A DNA stretch of 64,000 bases from NCBI RefSeq assembly GCF_000380565.1, contig NZ_AQYJ01000021.1:171354-235353 (forward strand), in the 5' to 3' direction. This DNA comes from Microbulbifer variabilis ATCC 700307 (GTDB lineage Bacteria; Pseudomonadota; Gammaproteobacteria; Pseudomonadales; Cellvibrionaceae). Positions 1 to 8,465 of this stretch are shown here, piece by piece. Below the pieces are notes generated by a model. It did not search any database, was not told the DNA's origin, and saw only the letters and a program-made list of their open reading frames with translations. Both the position numbers and the translations under genes were made by a program. Position 1 is the stretch's first letter, and the number at the start of each line of letters is the position of its first letter.

Positions 1-1
1 A

Positions 2-373
2 TCCCATGATCACGGCGATCATGTGGAGGAGCGCCTGGATCATAAAGGTGATCGTATTGAAAGCAAGCTGGACAACAAGGGGGATCGTATAGAGGAGCGT
101 CTTGATAACAAGGGCGACCGAATTAATGACCGCCTCGATCAGCGTGCAGAGCGAGCAGCTTCCAATGGCAATGAAAAGTTGGCTGAGAGGCTAGACCGCA
201 AAGGGGATCGTATTGACAACCGCCTGGATCATAAAGGTGAAAGGATCAATGAGGGCCTCGATACGAAAGGCGAGAAAATCAATAGCCGCTTAGATAATAA
301 GGGTGAGCGAATCGATCGCCGTATGGATCAACGAGCAAAACATAAGAAACATAAAAAGAACAAAAACGACTGA
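2..373 (+). CDS. Hendecad-repeat coiled-coil protein, C-terminal part (5' truncated by window)
   Basis: The frame is open at the left edge and the repeat pattern already runs there, so the start lies outside the window. About eight copies of an 11-residue unit close to RLDNKGDRIEE are visible, one interrupted by a SNGNEKLA-type insert. The protein ends in a Lys/His-rich tail. An 11-residue period with Leu and Ile at fixed positions and charged residues between them is that of a hendecad coiled coil, so a long rod is expected. No catalytic motif is visible. Function is unknown. The nucleotide repeats follow the protein repeats, so copy number could vary between strains. Confidence 0.75.
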   Translation, partial: SHDHGDHVEERLDHKGDRIESKLDNKGDRIEERLDNKGDRINDRLDQRAERAASNGNEKLAERLDRKGDRIDNRLDHKGERINEGLDTKGEKINSRLDNKGERIDRRMDQRAKHKKHKKNKND

Positions 374-475
374 TGAAGCCCGGTAAAAAATCGTCTTAAA
401 AAAATCGTGACGGGACTGGTTTCGTAAAGAGACCGTGGAAAGTATTTCTGTGCACAAGGACCTCAGCCGGCATTT

Positions 476-1003
476 ATGAATCAGTTCCTCGCTCAGGTGG
501 AAAAGCGGGCTTTTACTATGGCAAATTTTGCTGTAGGTAACCGTGATGATGCGTTAGATATTGTTCAAGACTCCATGTTGGCACTGGTCAAGAATTACAG
601 TGGCCGTGAAAGGGCCGAGTGGCGCCCGCTTTTTTTTACCATTCTTAACAACCGCATTACTGACTGGCACCGACACAATAGGAAGTTGTCCCGCTGGCAA
701 TTAATCCGGGAAAAGCTTCCTATCAGTGGTGATGACGATGATGATGCATTTGCCACGGAATGGGTTGATATCTGGGGACCGACACCAGATAGCGCATTGA
801 TCGGCGAACGCTTATTGCTGGCTATTGATGGTGCAGTAAGCCAGCTGCCATTGCGACAACAGCAGGCATTCCTGTTGCGCTGTGTTGAAGGATTTAATGT
901 GGCAGAAACCGCTCGCGCAATGTCTTGTAGCCAGGGCAGTGTCAAAACCCACTTATCCCGCGCTATGCATAGCCTGCGCAGCCACTTGGAGGAGTTCCAA
1001 TGA
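476..1003 (+). CDS. RNA polymerase sigma factor, ECF (sigma-70 family)
   Basis: A 175-residue protein with the sigma-70 region 2 core near residues 20-60 (GNRDDALDIVQDSM, then RPLFFTILNNRITDWHR). A region 4 helix-turn-helix follows near residues 125-165 (LPLRQQQAFLLRCVEGF, ETARAMSCSQGSVKTHLSRA). The family binds core RNA polymerase and directs it to a small regulon. Its stop overlaps the start of the next gene by 4 bases, and that gene encodes a membrane protein that could act as an anti-sigma-type partner (inference). The ATG at 476 has no good ribosome binding site. A GTG at 450 does, but its 9-codon frame stops at 479, overlapping this ATG, so translation may be coupled or the N-terminus may be frameshifted. 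Confidence 0.9.
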   Translation: MNQFLAQVEKRAFTMANFAVGNRDDALDIVQDSMLALVKNYSGRERAEWRPLFFTILNNRITDWHRHNRKLSRWQLIREKLPISGDDDDDAFATEWVDIWGPTPDSALIGERLLLAIDGAVSQLPLRQQQAFLLRCVEGFNVAETARAMSCSQGSVKTHLSRAMHSLRSHLEEFQ

Positions 1004-1368
1004 TACAGCCGGATAAATCTGTTCTGGAACAGGAGCGGCGGCTAGTGAAAGCTGCTCGAGTGGCGGTCACTCGCCGGGAAGAGGAAATTGATGGGGAAAC
1101 CCTTTCAAGGTTGAGGCGTGCCAGGGCGGACGCCCTGAAGCAGTCAAAGACCAGGAGTATATCGGGGTATCACTGGCTATGGCTCAGTGGTGCCTGCTCA
1201 GTGCTGGTGGTAGCACTGCTTTGGTCAGGCACTGATAATTCCCCGGGTAAAATAGAGCCGTTTATTGCAGGAGACTGGCTGCTGTATGAAGAAGTGGATG
1301 TAGAAATGATCGAGGATATGGAATTTTATCAGTGGCTGGCGGAGGAGCTGGATGGGCACTCCTCTTAA
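1000..1368 (+). CDS. DUF3619-like single-pass membrane protein
   Basis: A 122-residue protein with a charged cytoplasmic N-terminus (Arg/Glu-rich, residues 1-55) and one membrane segment near residues 57-75. A short acidic C-terminal part ends in EFYQWLAEEL. The FYxWL ending and the position straight after an ECF sigma gene fit the DUF3619 proteins that accompany such sigma factors in beta- and gammaproteobacteria. A role in controlling the sigma factor is inferred from position only. It overlaps the sigma gene by 4 bases and the next gene by 17 bases, so the operon is tightly coupled. Confidence 0.7.
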   Translation: MIQPDKSVLEQERRLVKAARVAVTRREEEIDGETLSRLRRARADALKQSKTRSISGYHWLWLSGACSVLVVALLWSGTDNSPGKIEPFIAGDWLLYEEVDVEMIEDMEFYQWLAEELDGHSS

Positions 1369-1606
1369 GGAGGGTAAGTTTCTTTTTGTTGTCCTCTTGT
1401 TGTGTGGGGTGGCGGTAAAAGGTGCGGAGATGGAGCCCCTCGAGGAGGATTTTCTGTTGTTTCTCGGCGAGTGGGTGGATGAGCGGGGAGATGTACTCGT
1501 GCCTGAGGAGTCAGAATTATGGCCTGAAAGTCCGCAAAATGAGGTGCGTAGGCAGCGCCATTACGACGAGGGTGGGTCTACCCGTGAGGATCAGTGGGAT
1601 GAATAA
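1352..1606 (+). CDS. Small exported acidic protein of the sigma operon
   Basis: An 84-residue protein with a hydrophobic N-terminus (FLFVVLLLCGVAVKGA), which is a likely signal peptide. A strongly acidic mature part follows (EPLEEDFLLFLGEWVDE, then PEESELWPESP). It overlaps the preceding gene by 17 bases and the following DUF3106 gene by 8 bases, so all four genes of the operon are translationally linked. I do not recognise a family. The FLLFLGEWVDE stretch resembles the FYxWLAEE end of the upstream protein, but this may be chance. A periplasmic role next to the DUF3106 protein is an inference. Confidence 0.65.
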   Translation: MGTPLKEGKFLFVVLLLCGVAVKGAEMEPLEEDFLLFLGEWVDERGDVLVPEESELWPESPQNEVRRQRHYDEGGSTREDQWDE

Positions 1607-2258
1607 CTGGGGCATCTTCTACCTCGTTCAGCTGTGTGGTCTGCTGTTATGTCTCTGGGGAAATATCTCGCTGGCTCAGGAGTGGCAGACCCTCAATGAG
1701 GGTGATCGTCAGTTATTGAGGGGATATCAAGATCGCTGGCCCCAAATGAGTGAAACCCAGAGAGCTCAATTGCTGCGAGGCGCCAAACGCTGGCATACAA
1801 TGAGCTCCCAGCAGCGTAGCCAGGCGCGTGAAAAGTTCGAGAGCTGGCAGGCGTTACCCGAGGATCGTCGCAACCGTCTTCGAGATTCCTACCGCCGCTT
1901 TATGGATATGCCAGAGGAGAAGCGCCAGCAAATCCGTGAGGCGCGCAAGAAATTCCGGCAGATGCCCCCGGAGCAGCGCCGCCAGTTGAGGGAGCGCTGG
2001 AATAAAGACAAAAGTGGTCAGCGCCAAGCCAGAGGCCGGGAGCTTAATGACTCAGGAGGGCAAAGTGGTCGCAGTGAACGACGTGAGCGAAATGGTCAGC
2101 AAGAGCACAGCAACCGGAGTGAGCGGCGCGAACGCAAACAGCAGCGTGAGAGAGATAATCGCCGTGAGCGTTCAGAGAGACCAGAGAGACAGATGCGGCG
2201 CGAACAGAGAGAAGGAGGGGAACGTCGCCAGAGGCGAGAGAGGTCGGGGGATTTCTGA
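1599..2258 (+). CDS. DUF3106 domain protein, exported, with Arg/Glu-rich tail
   Basis: A 219-residue protein starting at the ATG that overlaps the previous stop. A signal peptide covers about residues 1-28, ending near NISLAQ. Residues 30-130 carry repeated W-x-x-M/L-x-x-x-x-R units (RWPQMSETQRAQLLRGAKRW, FRQMPPEQRRQLRERW) typical of DUF3106. Residues 135-219 are low-complexity Arg, Glu, Ser and Gln and are likely disordered. DUF3106 proteins commonly follow ECF sigma and DUF3619 genes. Their biochemical role is not established. A longer in-frame start at 1422 would run antiparallel to conserved operon spacing and is not preferred. Confidence 0.8.
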   Translation: MNNWGIFYLVQLCGLLLCLWGNISLAQEWQTLNEGDRQLLRGYQDRWPQMSETQRAQLLRGAKRWHTMSSQQRSQAREKFESWQALPEDRRNRLRDSYRRFMDMPEEKRQQIREARKKFRQMPPEQRRQLRERWNKDKSGQRQARGRELNDSGGQSGRSERRERNGQQEHSNRSERRERKQQRERDNRRERSERPERQMRREQREGGERRQRRERSGDF

Positions 2259-2347
2259 CGCTTTGTGCCTGCTATTGTGTAATTCAGCGTCTATTCAGAT
2301 CGATTCGATTAATCTGCTACCCGTTGATAAATAACGGGAGACTGATT

Positions 2348-2917
2348 GTGCAACCTTTGAAGCAGTTTATCGCAGGCGCAGCCGTGGCCGCTTTGGTTGG
2401 CTTAAGTGCTACCGCCAAGGCGGGACCGGCTGGTTATGCAGATCCCTATGGCGCCGATAGTTACGATTTCGCTCGGGTTACGGAAGTTACACCCGTTTAT
2501 ACCGATGTAGAGGTTCACACTCCTCGCACCCAGTGCCGCGATGAGCAAGTGATGTACCGCGAACCTGCATCTCCGGCGGGTACCCTCGTAGGCGGTTTGA
2601 TTGGTGCTGCAGTGGGCAACAGCCTCGGTGGGCACGGCCATCGCGGCCGCTACCACCACGGTGGTCATCGTGGCGGTGCCACTGTAGCTGGCGCTGTAGT
2701 TGGTGCCCTGGTGGGAAGCCAGATCAGTCGTGCCAATGCCCAGACATATTACACCACTGAATCCCGTTGTCGTGTTGTGGACGAATTCAGCTTACGTAGG
2801 GAATTAGTCGGATACGATGTGCGCTATCGGTATAATGGTCAGGTTTATCTGACTCGTACAGATTATCATCCTGGAGATAGAATCCGGGTTCGCGTCGCAG
2901 TTTCACCGGCACCTTGA
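2348..2917 (+). CDS. Glycine-zipper 2TM domain envelope protein
   Basis: A 189-residue protein from a GTG start, chosen because GGGAG lies 7 bases upstream. A TTG at 2324 is possible but lacks a site. A signal peptide covers residues 1-23 (AGAAVAALVGLSATAKA). Two Gly/Ala-rich zipper segments, GTLVGGLIGAAVGNSLGG and ATVAGAVVGALVGSQ, flank a His/Gly-rich linker. This is the pattern of the Rickettsia 17-kDa antigen/glycine-zipper family of envelope proteins. The C-terminal part contains YDVRYRYNGQVY, common in these proteins. It probably sits in the outer membrane or periplasm. Two Cys residues may form a disulfide. Confidence 0.85.
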   Translation: MQPLKQFIAGAAVAALVGLSATAKAGPAGYADPYGADSYDFARVTEVTPVYTDVEVHTPRTQCRDEQVMYREPASPAGTLVGGLIGAAVGNSLGGHGHRGRYHHGGHRGGATVAGAVVGALVGSQISRANAQTYYTTESRCRVVDEFSLRRELVGYDVRYRYNGQVYLTRTDYHPGDRIRVRVAVSPAP

Positions 2918-2982
2918 GCCGGCGATAGCGCGGCCGAAAAGAGTTTAAGGTGGAAAATTTGGATATCCACAGGAGCCACACC

Positions 2983-3300
2983 GTGAAACTAAGCCGCGCT
3001 TTAATACGGCCTTTTCTCCTTGTCTTCGCACTGTTACCCGGGCTTTGTGCCGCCTCACTGCACGGTTTACCGTCATACGAAAAAGAGGCTTTCAGGTACG
3101 AATACCGACGAGCGCAGGCTGGGGAGATTTCTCGTAAACAGGCCGCCTCCATCGTGAAGCAGCGTTATGGCGGCAAAATATTGTCAATCTCTGAGACCCG
3201 CAGGCAGGGACAGGCGGTATACCGCGTGAAGGGATTGTCGGATAAGAGTCAGGTTTATGTGGTCTATGTGGACAAGAAAAGCGGTCGCATCTCCCGTTAG
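2983..3300 (+). CDS. PepSY-domain periplasmic protein
   Basis: A 105-residue protein. The GTG start is taken because AGGAG lies 7 bases upstream, giving a clean signal peptide (FLLVFALLPGLCAASLHG). The mature part has one PepSY-like unit: ISRKQAASIVKQRYGGKILS, then VYRVKGL and VYVDKKSGRI, the usual helix-strand-strand pattern. The gene sits 47 bases before a PhoP/PhoQ-like pair on the same strand. PepSY genes often precede such pairs, so a sensing or accessory role for the kinase is plausible but inferred from position. Confidence 0.8.
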   Translation: MKLSRALIRPFLLVFALLPGLCAASLHGLPSYEKEAFRYEYRRAQAGEISRKQAASIVKQRYGGKILSISETRRQGQAVYRVKGLSDKSQVYVVYVDKKSGRISR

Positions 3301-3347
3301 CTGGCCGCACCCCCACAAAATAGATCCGCAGTGTAAAGGGATAGAAA

Positions 3348-4022
3348 ATGCGTGCTTTATTGGTCGAAGATGAAGCTTTACTGAGACAGCAGCTGGCGGA
3401 GTCCCTGCGTGGTGCCGGTTATACGGTGGATGAAGCCCCGGATGGAGAGGAAGCCCTCTATCTGGGTCGTGAATTCCCCTACGATATCGCGGTGATGGAC
3501 CTGGGATTGCCCAAAATGGATGGTATTCAGGTGATCCGTACCCTGCGCGGTGAGGAGAAACACTTTCCCATCCTGATTCTAACGGCTCGCGGCCATTGGC
3601 AGGAGCGTGTGGCCGGGCTTGAAGCCGGTGGTGATGACTACCTGGTAAAACCTTTTCATACCGAGGAACTATTGGCGCGTCTCAATGCGTTGGTGCGACG
3701 TTCCGCAGGTTTCTCCTCCCCCAGCATCAAAGCTGGCCCCATAATGCTGGATACCAGTTCACAAAGGGTCACTGTGAATGAAACGGAGCTGGAGTTGACT
3801 TCTTTCGAATACAAGGTGCTTGAGTACTTGATGTTGCACCCGGATGAAGTGGTTTCCAAAACTACCCTCACTGAACATATTTATGAACAGGATTGTGATC
3901 GAGACAGCAATGTCATTGAGGTCTTTATAGGACGCCTGCGCAAGAAGTTTGATACAGCAGCGCAACTCAAGCCCATCGAAACCCTGCGTGGGCGTGGCTA
4001 CCGCTTTGTTGCGCCCCAGTAA
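3348..4022 (+). CDS. OmpR/PhoP-family response regulator
   Basis: A 224-residue protein with a receiver domain at residues 1-115: acidic pair E7-D8, phospho-acceptor D51 in AVMDLGLPKMDG, T/A and K switch residues near 80 and 101. A winged-helix DNA-binding domain follows at about 125-222, with the typical VIEVFIGRLRKKF and RGRGYRF ends. It should be phosphorylated by the kinase encoded 12 bases downstream and act at promoters as a dimer. The closest relatives by sequence look are PhoP-type regulators, which respond to divalent cations or antimicrobial peptides. The exact signal here is not visible. Confidence 0.95.
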   Translation: MRALLVEDEALLRQQLAESLRGAGYTVDEAPDGEEALYLGREFPYDIAVMDLGLPKMDGIQVIRTLRGEEKHFPILILTARGHWQERVAGLEAGGDDYLVKPFHTEELLARLNALVRRSAGFSSPSIKAGPIMLDTSSQRVTVNETELELTSFEYKVLEYLMLHPDEVVSKTTLTEHIYEQDCDRDSNVIEVFIGRLRKKFDTAAQLKPIETLRGRGYRFVAPQ

Positions 4023-4034
4023 CTGCCATTCTGA

Positions 4035-5387
4035 ATGCGTTTTTTCTCATTTTGGTTGAATTCCCTCAAAGGCCGGCTTGCCCTGGTTACCAGCCTGGTG
4101 CTTGTCGGATTTGTCTTGCTTATTTCTGGTGTGCTCGAACACGCTTATCGCACCTCTCTTGACGAGGCCAAGCAGCGGGAATTACAGCTGTATATCTACA
4201 CTCTATTAGCACTGGCTGAACCTGAAGGGGAAGGTTTGGTGCTGCCGCCGGAATTACCTGAGCAGCGTTTTAATCAGCCGGACTCCGGCCTGGTTGGCGC
4301 AGTCCTGGATGGCGAGGGAGAGATTATCTGGCGCTCTGAGTCGGCATTGGCTATGCCGGATCTGCAATTCAATTCACTGCCCCAAGGGCAGCAGTCCTAT
4401 ATGCAGATTTCCCTGCCCGGGGATGATACAAACTACAGCAGTTTTCGCCAGGGTGTGGCCTGGGGACTTGAGAATGAAAATCCCTTTACCTTCGTTGTTT
4501 TGGAAGATGCAGGGCCTCTCAGAGCGCAGGTGGGGCAGTTTCGTTCCACTATGTGGCACTGGCTTGGTGTGGGTGCGCTTTTGTTGATCTTGGCACAGTG
4601 GTTGGTTTTGCGCTGGGGTTTTGCACCACTAAATGCACTGGCAGATGCACTGCGGGATATGCAGCAAGGTGGCAGTGACCGACTCGAAGGTAATTTCCCA
4701 CGGGAACTGCGTCCTCTCACCGATAACCTCAATCTGTTGATTGAAAATGAGCGGCGCCAGCGGGAAAAGACTCGCCATACACTGGCCGATCTGGCTCACA
4801 GTCTAAAAACGCCCTTGGCTGTACTCAAGGGGTTAAGCCTGGAAAGTGACAGTAAGGCTGCAGGAAAGACTCTGGTGGATCAGGTTCAGCGCATGGACAG
4901 CATTATTAGTTACCAGCTACAGCGGGCAGTAGCCAGCTCCCCCAAATCTATCCTGCGTGGTATCCCAGTTGCGCCCCTGCTGGAAAAAATCCTGGATGCC
5001 CTGGAAAAAGTTTATCGAAGTAAACCCAGCCAGGTGCACAGCCAGTGCAGTGAGCGAGCCTTATTTTACGGGGACGAAGGGGACCTGATGGAGTTGCTAG
5101 GTAATCTATTGGATAACGCCTATAAATATGGTGAGGGTGAAGTAAAAGTTAATATTAAGAATGCCGATGATGGACGCAAGTTGACAATTCGTGTGGCAGA
5201 TAACGGCCCTGGCCTTGATAGTAAAAAATGGCAGGAAGTCACCCAGCGTGGGGTGAGAGCCGATCAGCAGCAGCCGGGGCAGGGGATTGGGCTTGCTGTG
5301 GTTATGGATATTGTCGAGAGTTACCAAGGGCGCATTAATGCAACGCCCTTATCCGGTGGAGGTACGGAAATTACAGTGGTGCTGTAA
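4035..5387 (+). CDS. PhoQ-like sensor histidine kinase
   Basis: A 450-residue membrane kinase. Membrane segments lie near residues 17-35 and 172-192, with an acidic periplasmic sensor between them and a HAMP-like region to about 245. Residue H255 in ADLAHSLKTPLAV is the phospho-accepting histidine. The N box (GNLLDNAYKYG), G1 box (VADNGPGLD) and G2 box (GQGIGLAVV) of the ATPase domain follow. The HSLKTPL form of the H box is the one seen in PhoQ-type kinases. It pairs with the regulator immediately upstream. It converges with the acyl-CoA dehydrogenase gene 32 bases away, with no clear terminator between. Confidence 0.95.
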   Translation: MRFFSFWLNSLKGRLALVTSLVLVGFVLLISGVLEHAYRTSLDEAKQRELQLYIYTLLALAEPEGEGLVLPPELPEQRFNQPDSGLVGAVLDGEGEIIWRSESALAMPDLQFNSLPQGQQSYMQISLPGDDTNYSSFRQGVAWGLENENPFTFVVLEDAGPLRAQVGQFRSTMWHWLGVGALLLILAQWLVLRWGFAPLNALADALRDMQQGGSDRLEGNFPRELRPLTDNLNLLIENERRQREKTRHTLADLAHSLKTPLAVLKGLSLESDSKAAGKTLVDQVQRMDSIISYQLQRAVASSPKSILRGIPVAPLLEKILDALEKVYRSKPSQVHSQCSERALFYGDEGDLMELLGNLLDNAYKYGEGEVKVNIKNADDGRKLTIRVADNGPGLDSKKWQEVTQRGVRADQQQPGQGIGLAVVMDIVESYQGRINATPLSGGGTEITVVL

Positions 5388-5419
5388 ATTCCGTATTGAG
5401 CCCAGGGACTGTTTATTGT

Positions 5420-7222
5420 TTAGAACCAGCTATCCTGCATATCAAATGGAATACTGTTACCGCTTTTAAGTAGAGCCATAGATTGCTTAATATTTGGTAG
5501 TTCCCACTCAAAGTAAAATTGAGCAGTGTGTATCTTGCCGCGATAGAAGTTTTCATCCTCCAGACTGGGATTATTTTCCAGTGCTTTCTCTGCAATAATG
5601 GCTTGGCGCAACCAAATCCAGGCGACCAGTACACAGCCAAACACATCAAGATATAAAGTTGCGTTACTGAGGCCGCGGTCTACGTTTTCTTGCAGTTGCC
5701 CGAATAGAGCCATTCCGGTTTCATCGAGTTTTTCCCGTGACTCCTCCAGGGCGTTTGCCATGGACCCCAGGTTATCTTTATCTCGCGCTTGCATTACTGT
5801 GTTGCGGATTTCTGCCTGCATTAGCTGATAGGCGGCAAGGTTTTTGGCGGGCACTTTTCGTGCAAGCAGGTCCAGTGCGTGGATTCCCTCAGTACCCTCG
5901 TGAATAGCATTCAGGCGGTTGTCCCGATATAGCTGCTCCAGGGGGAATTCGCGGATGTAACCGGCACCACCGAGAACCTGGATGGCCAGTTCGTTGGCTT
6001 TCAAGCAATATTTTGAGGGCCAGGATTTTACCACTGGGGTAATCAAGTCCAGCAGGGTGGCCGCTGCCTGGCGTTTTTCCTCCGTAGGTGCTGTATGCTG
6101 ATCCTCATACAGGGAAGTTGCATAAATACTCAGCCCCAGACCACCTTCGGAATAGGCTTTCTGCAATAAGAGCATACGACGCACATCGGCGTGCTGGATA
6201 ATGGGAATCTGCTTGGAACTGGGGTTGCGATCGGAGGGAAGCCGGCCCTGTGGGCGCTCTCTGGCGTATTGGAGAGAATAGGCATAGCCTTGATAGCCCA
6301 AAACCGAAGCTCCGGCACCAACACTGATGCGGGCTTCGTTCATCATTTGGAACATATATTTTAGGCCTTGGTGCGGTTGACCAATCAGGTAGCCCACTGC
6401 CCCCTCATTTTCTCCAAAGCTCAGTACAGTAGAGGTGGTATTGCGGTAGCCCATCTTGTGCAGCAGCCCAGCCAGTTTTACATCGTTGCGCTCGCCGGCC
6501 TGACCATTTTGATTGAGGAGGAATTTGGGCACTAGGAAGAGGGAGATTCCCTTTACTCCCGCCGGAGCACCTTTGATCTTCGCCAATACCAAGTGCACGA
6601 TATTTTCGGTTAGGGACTGGTCGCCCCCTGAAATAAACATTTTCTGTCCGTGAATACGGTAACTACCATCTTCCGATAGTTCTGCACTGGTGCGGATATC
6701 AGCCAGGGCGGAGCCCTGATCCGGTTCTGTTAGCGCCATGGTGCCGGCAAAGCGGCCATCCATCATCTGCGGAAGAAATTGAGCTTTGAGTTCATTGCTG
6801 GCAAAAGAACGTATCAGGTTGGCAGCACCGATTGTCAGGAATGGGTAACTGGCACTGGCAATATTGGCTGCGCTGATAAAGGCGAGGGAGGTGCGCATTA
6901 TGATTTCGGGAAGCTGCAAACCGCCCTCTTCGAAGTCGCAATGTGCGGCGAGAAACCCAGCCTCTGCAAAAGCATCCCAGGACTGCTTGGTTTCCTCGAT
7001 CAGGTGTACCTGTTCTCCATCAAAGCTCGGCTCATTGGCATCCCCCTTAGCGTTGTGATTGGCGAAATATTTTTCTGCAATAGTACGAGCGGTTTTGAGG
7101 GTAGCGTCGAAAATCTCGCGGGAGTGTTCCCTATAGCGCGGTCTTTGCAGCAGCGCTTCAGTGTTGAGGAATTCATAGAGGAAAAAATCTGTATCACGCT
7201 CTTTGAGCAGTGGATGAGCCAT
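5420..7222 (-). CDS. Acyl-CoA dehydrogenase, long form with C-terminal extension
   Basis: A 600-residue flavoprotein that would oxidise acyl-CoA to trans-2-enoyl-CoA in beta-oxidation. Motifs seen: the FAD/substrate signature GTMALTEPDQGSALADI, FISGGDQ, and the catalytic Glu region NAIHEGTEGIHALDLL near residue 440. About 150 further residues follow, as in the 600-residue bacterial family with an acyl-CoA dehydrogenase C-terminal domain. Classic short-chain enzymes are about 380 residues. It stands alone on the minus strand, with no partner beta-oxidation genes nearby. Chain-length preference cannot be read from the sequence. Confidence 0.93.
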   Translation of the reverse strand: MAHPLLKERDTDFFLYEFLNTEALLQRPRYREHSREIFDATLKTARTIAEKYFANHNAKGDANEPSFDGEQVHLIEETKQSWDAFAEAGFLAAHCDFEEGGLQLPEIIMRTSLAFISAANIASASYPFLTIGAANLIRSFASNELKAQFLPQMMDGRFAGTMALTEPDQGSALADIRTSAELSEDGSYRIHGQKMFISGGDQSLTENIVHLVLAKIKGAPAGVKGISLFLVPKFLLNQNGQAGERNDVKLAGLLHKMGYRNTTSTVLSFGENEGAVGYLIGQPHQGLKYMFQMMNEARISVGAGASVLGYQGYAYSLQYARERPQGRLPSDRNPSSKQIPIIQHADVRRMLLLQKAYSEGGLGLSIYATSLYEDQHTAPTEEKRQAAATLLDLITPVVKSWPSKYCLKANELAIQVLGGAGYIREFPLEQLYRDNRLNAIHEGTEGIHALDLLARKVPAKNLAAYQLMQAEIRNTVMQARDKDNLGSMANALEESREKLDETGMALFGQLQENVDRGLSNATLYLDVFGCVLVAWIWLRQAIIAEKALENNPSLEDENFYRGKIHTAQFYFEWELPNIKQSMALLKSGNSIPFDMQDSWF

Positions 7223-7391
7223 ACCTGCCTCGTCAATTATTTTTATAAATCATCGTTGCTTAGGTACGGCGATAGATTAGTCAAGCTACCCTACCGCCAT
7301 ATCAGCATATAAGTAAACGCGCAGTATTGGCACTGGACAATGACTTATTGTGTGATTGCACTTGGCGATATAGTGAGAGGATATGGTCGTG

Positions 7392-8465
7392 CTATTTAGA
7401 GGTGTTTTGGTAAGTGTAGTCTCGGCTTTCAGTGGGTCTCGGTACCACTTTACGCCACAGGGCATCGGCCATTTCAGCCGGTGGTTGTTTGCAACCAGCA
7501 GCAATCCATCTGGCAATTGCCTCCGCCACATTAGGCCACTGGATACGTAGTGGTGGCGGTAGGTTGTTAAGCCAGTTAATGATACTTTGAGCGTTAATAC
7601 ACTGAACAATTTTTGCCAGCCCTAACTGATTAAGTGCCTTGGCATTGGCCAGCTGTTCGAATTGGGAGGCCAGTGGGCGGCTGAGAATTGGCTTGCCCAG
7701 AGCCAGCGTCTCGGCCAGCAGCTCGAAGCCGCTATTGCAGATAACTGCCCTGGAATTTGCCAGGTCCCGCTGGAATCCAGTGGTGGAAGGCGCTTTGAGA
7801 CAGATATTCTCAGCAGCAGGCAGGTTCTCAGGTATACCGTATACGATAAACTGGTCATCTACTTTTGAAAGTTCCTCCAGCATCGGGACGGGATGCTCAA
7901 AAGGTAGATATACCAGGATATGGCTTCCCGCATCCTGATCGGGTCCTTTTTGTGGTGGAACAATTGGTGGAAGTATGGGGTGTCCAAAATGATGCCAATG
8001 TAAACCCAGGCTTTTTTGTGTCGGTGCGAAGATCCGCAATATGTTATGGACGAGCCAATTAAATCTGGGGGCAGGGATCGGGTAGAGAAATGCATACTGG
8101 TGGCCGATCCCCACGCTAGCTTTCTTTCGAATTTTAGCTGCCCAGGCAGTTACAGGCTCATAATCACTAATAATTAAATCGAACTCATCGATTGGTAATT
8201 CTGAAACTTCTTTTTTAAATTGGAAGAAACCGAGCTTTTGGATTGTCTCAAAGGTTTTTAATTTCCCTTCTCGATGTATAAATGTTAAACCTCTCCGCCA
8301 CCAATAATCTCCAAAAATTTCCATGCCAAATAAATTTTCTTTTGGTCTACCGGAAAATAGCCATTGGATTTCCAGCTCGGGGTATTTTTGCAGCGCCATT
8401 GCCAATGTGCGTGAGCGGGCAATATGGCCATTACCTGTAGCTTGCACACCATAAAGTATCTTCAT
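7392..8465 (-). CDS. MJ1255/VC2487-type glycosyltransferase
   Basis: A 357-residue GT-B-fold protein. The ATG at 8465 is chosen over an upstream start because it opens with MKILYGVQATGNGHIAR, the family's N-terminal nucleotide-sugar loop, and overlaps the upstream PAP2 gene by 4 bases (ATGA). The C-terminal half has CNSGFELLAETLALGKPIL, a donor-binding region like that of UDP-sugar transferases. The fused pair with a PAP2 phosphatase suggests lipid glycosylation or recycling of a lipid carrier at the inner membrane (inference). Acceptor unknown. Confidence 0.8.
   Translation of the reverse strand: MKILYGVQATGNGHIARSRTLAMALQKYPELEIQWLFSGRPKENLFGMEIFGDYWWRRGLTFIHREGKLKTFETIQKLGFFQFKKEVSELPIDEFDLIISDYEPVTAWAAKIRKKASVGIGHQYAFLYPIPAPRFNWLVHNILRIFAPTQKSLGLHWHHFGHPILPPIVPPQKGPDQDAGSHILVYLPFEHPVPMLEELSKVDDQFIVYGIPENLPAAENICLKAPSTTGFQRDLANSRAVICNSGFELLAETLALGKPILSRPLASQFEQLANAKALNQLGLAKIVQCINAQSIINWLNNLPPPLRIQWPNVAEAIARWIAAGCKQPPAEMADALWRKVVPRPTESRDYTYQNTSK

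Noticed and set aside
2014..2334. 106-codon frame overlapping the DUF3106 tail
   Set aside because: It runs through the Arg-rich low-complexity tail in another frame and has no ribosome site or domain.
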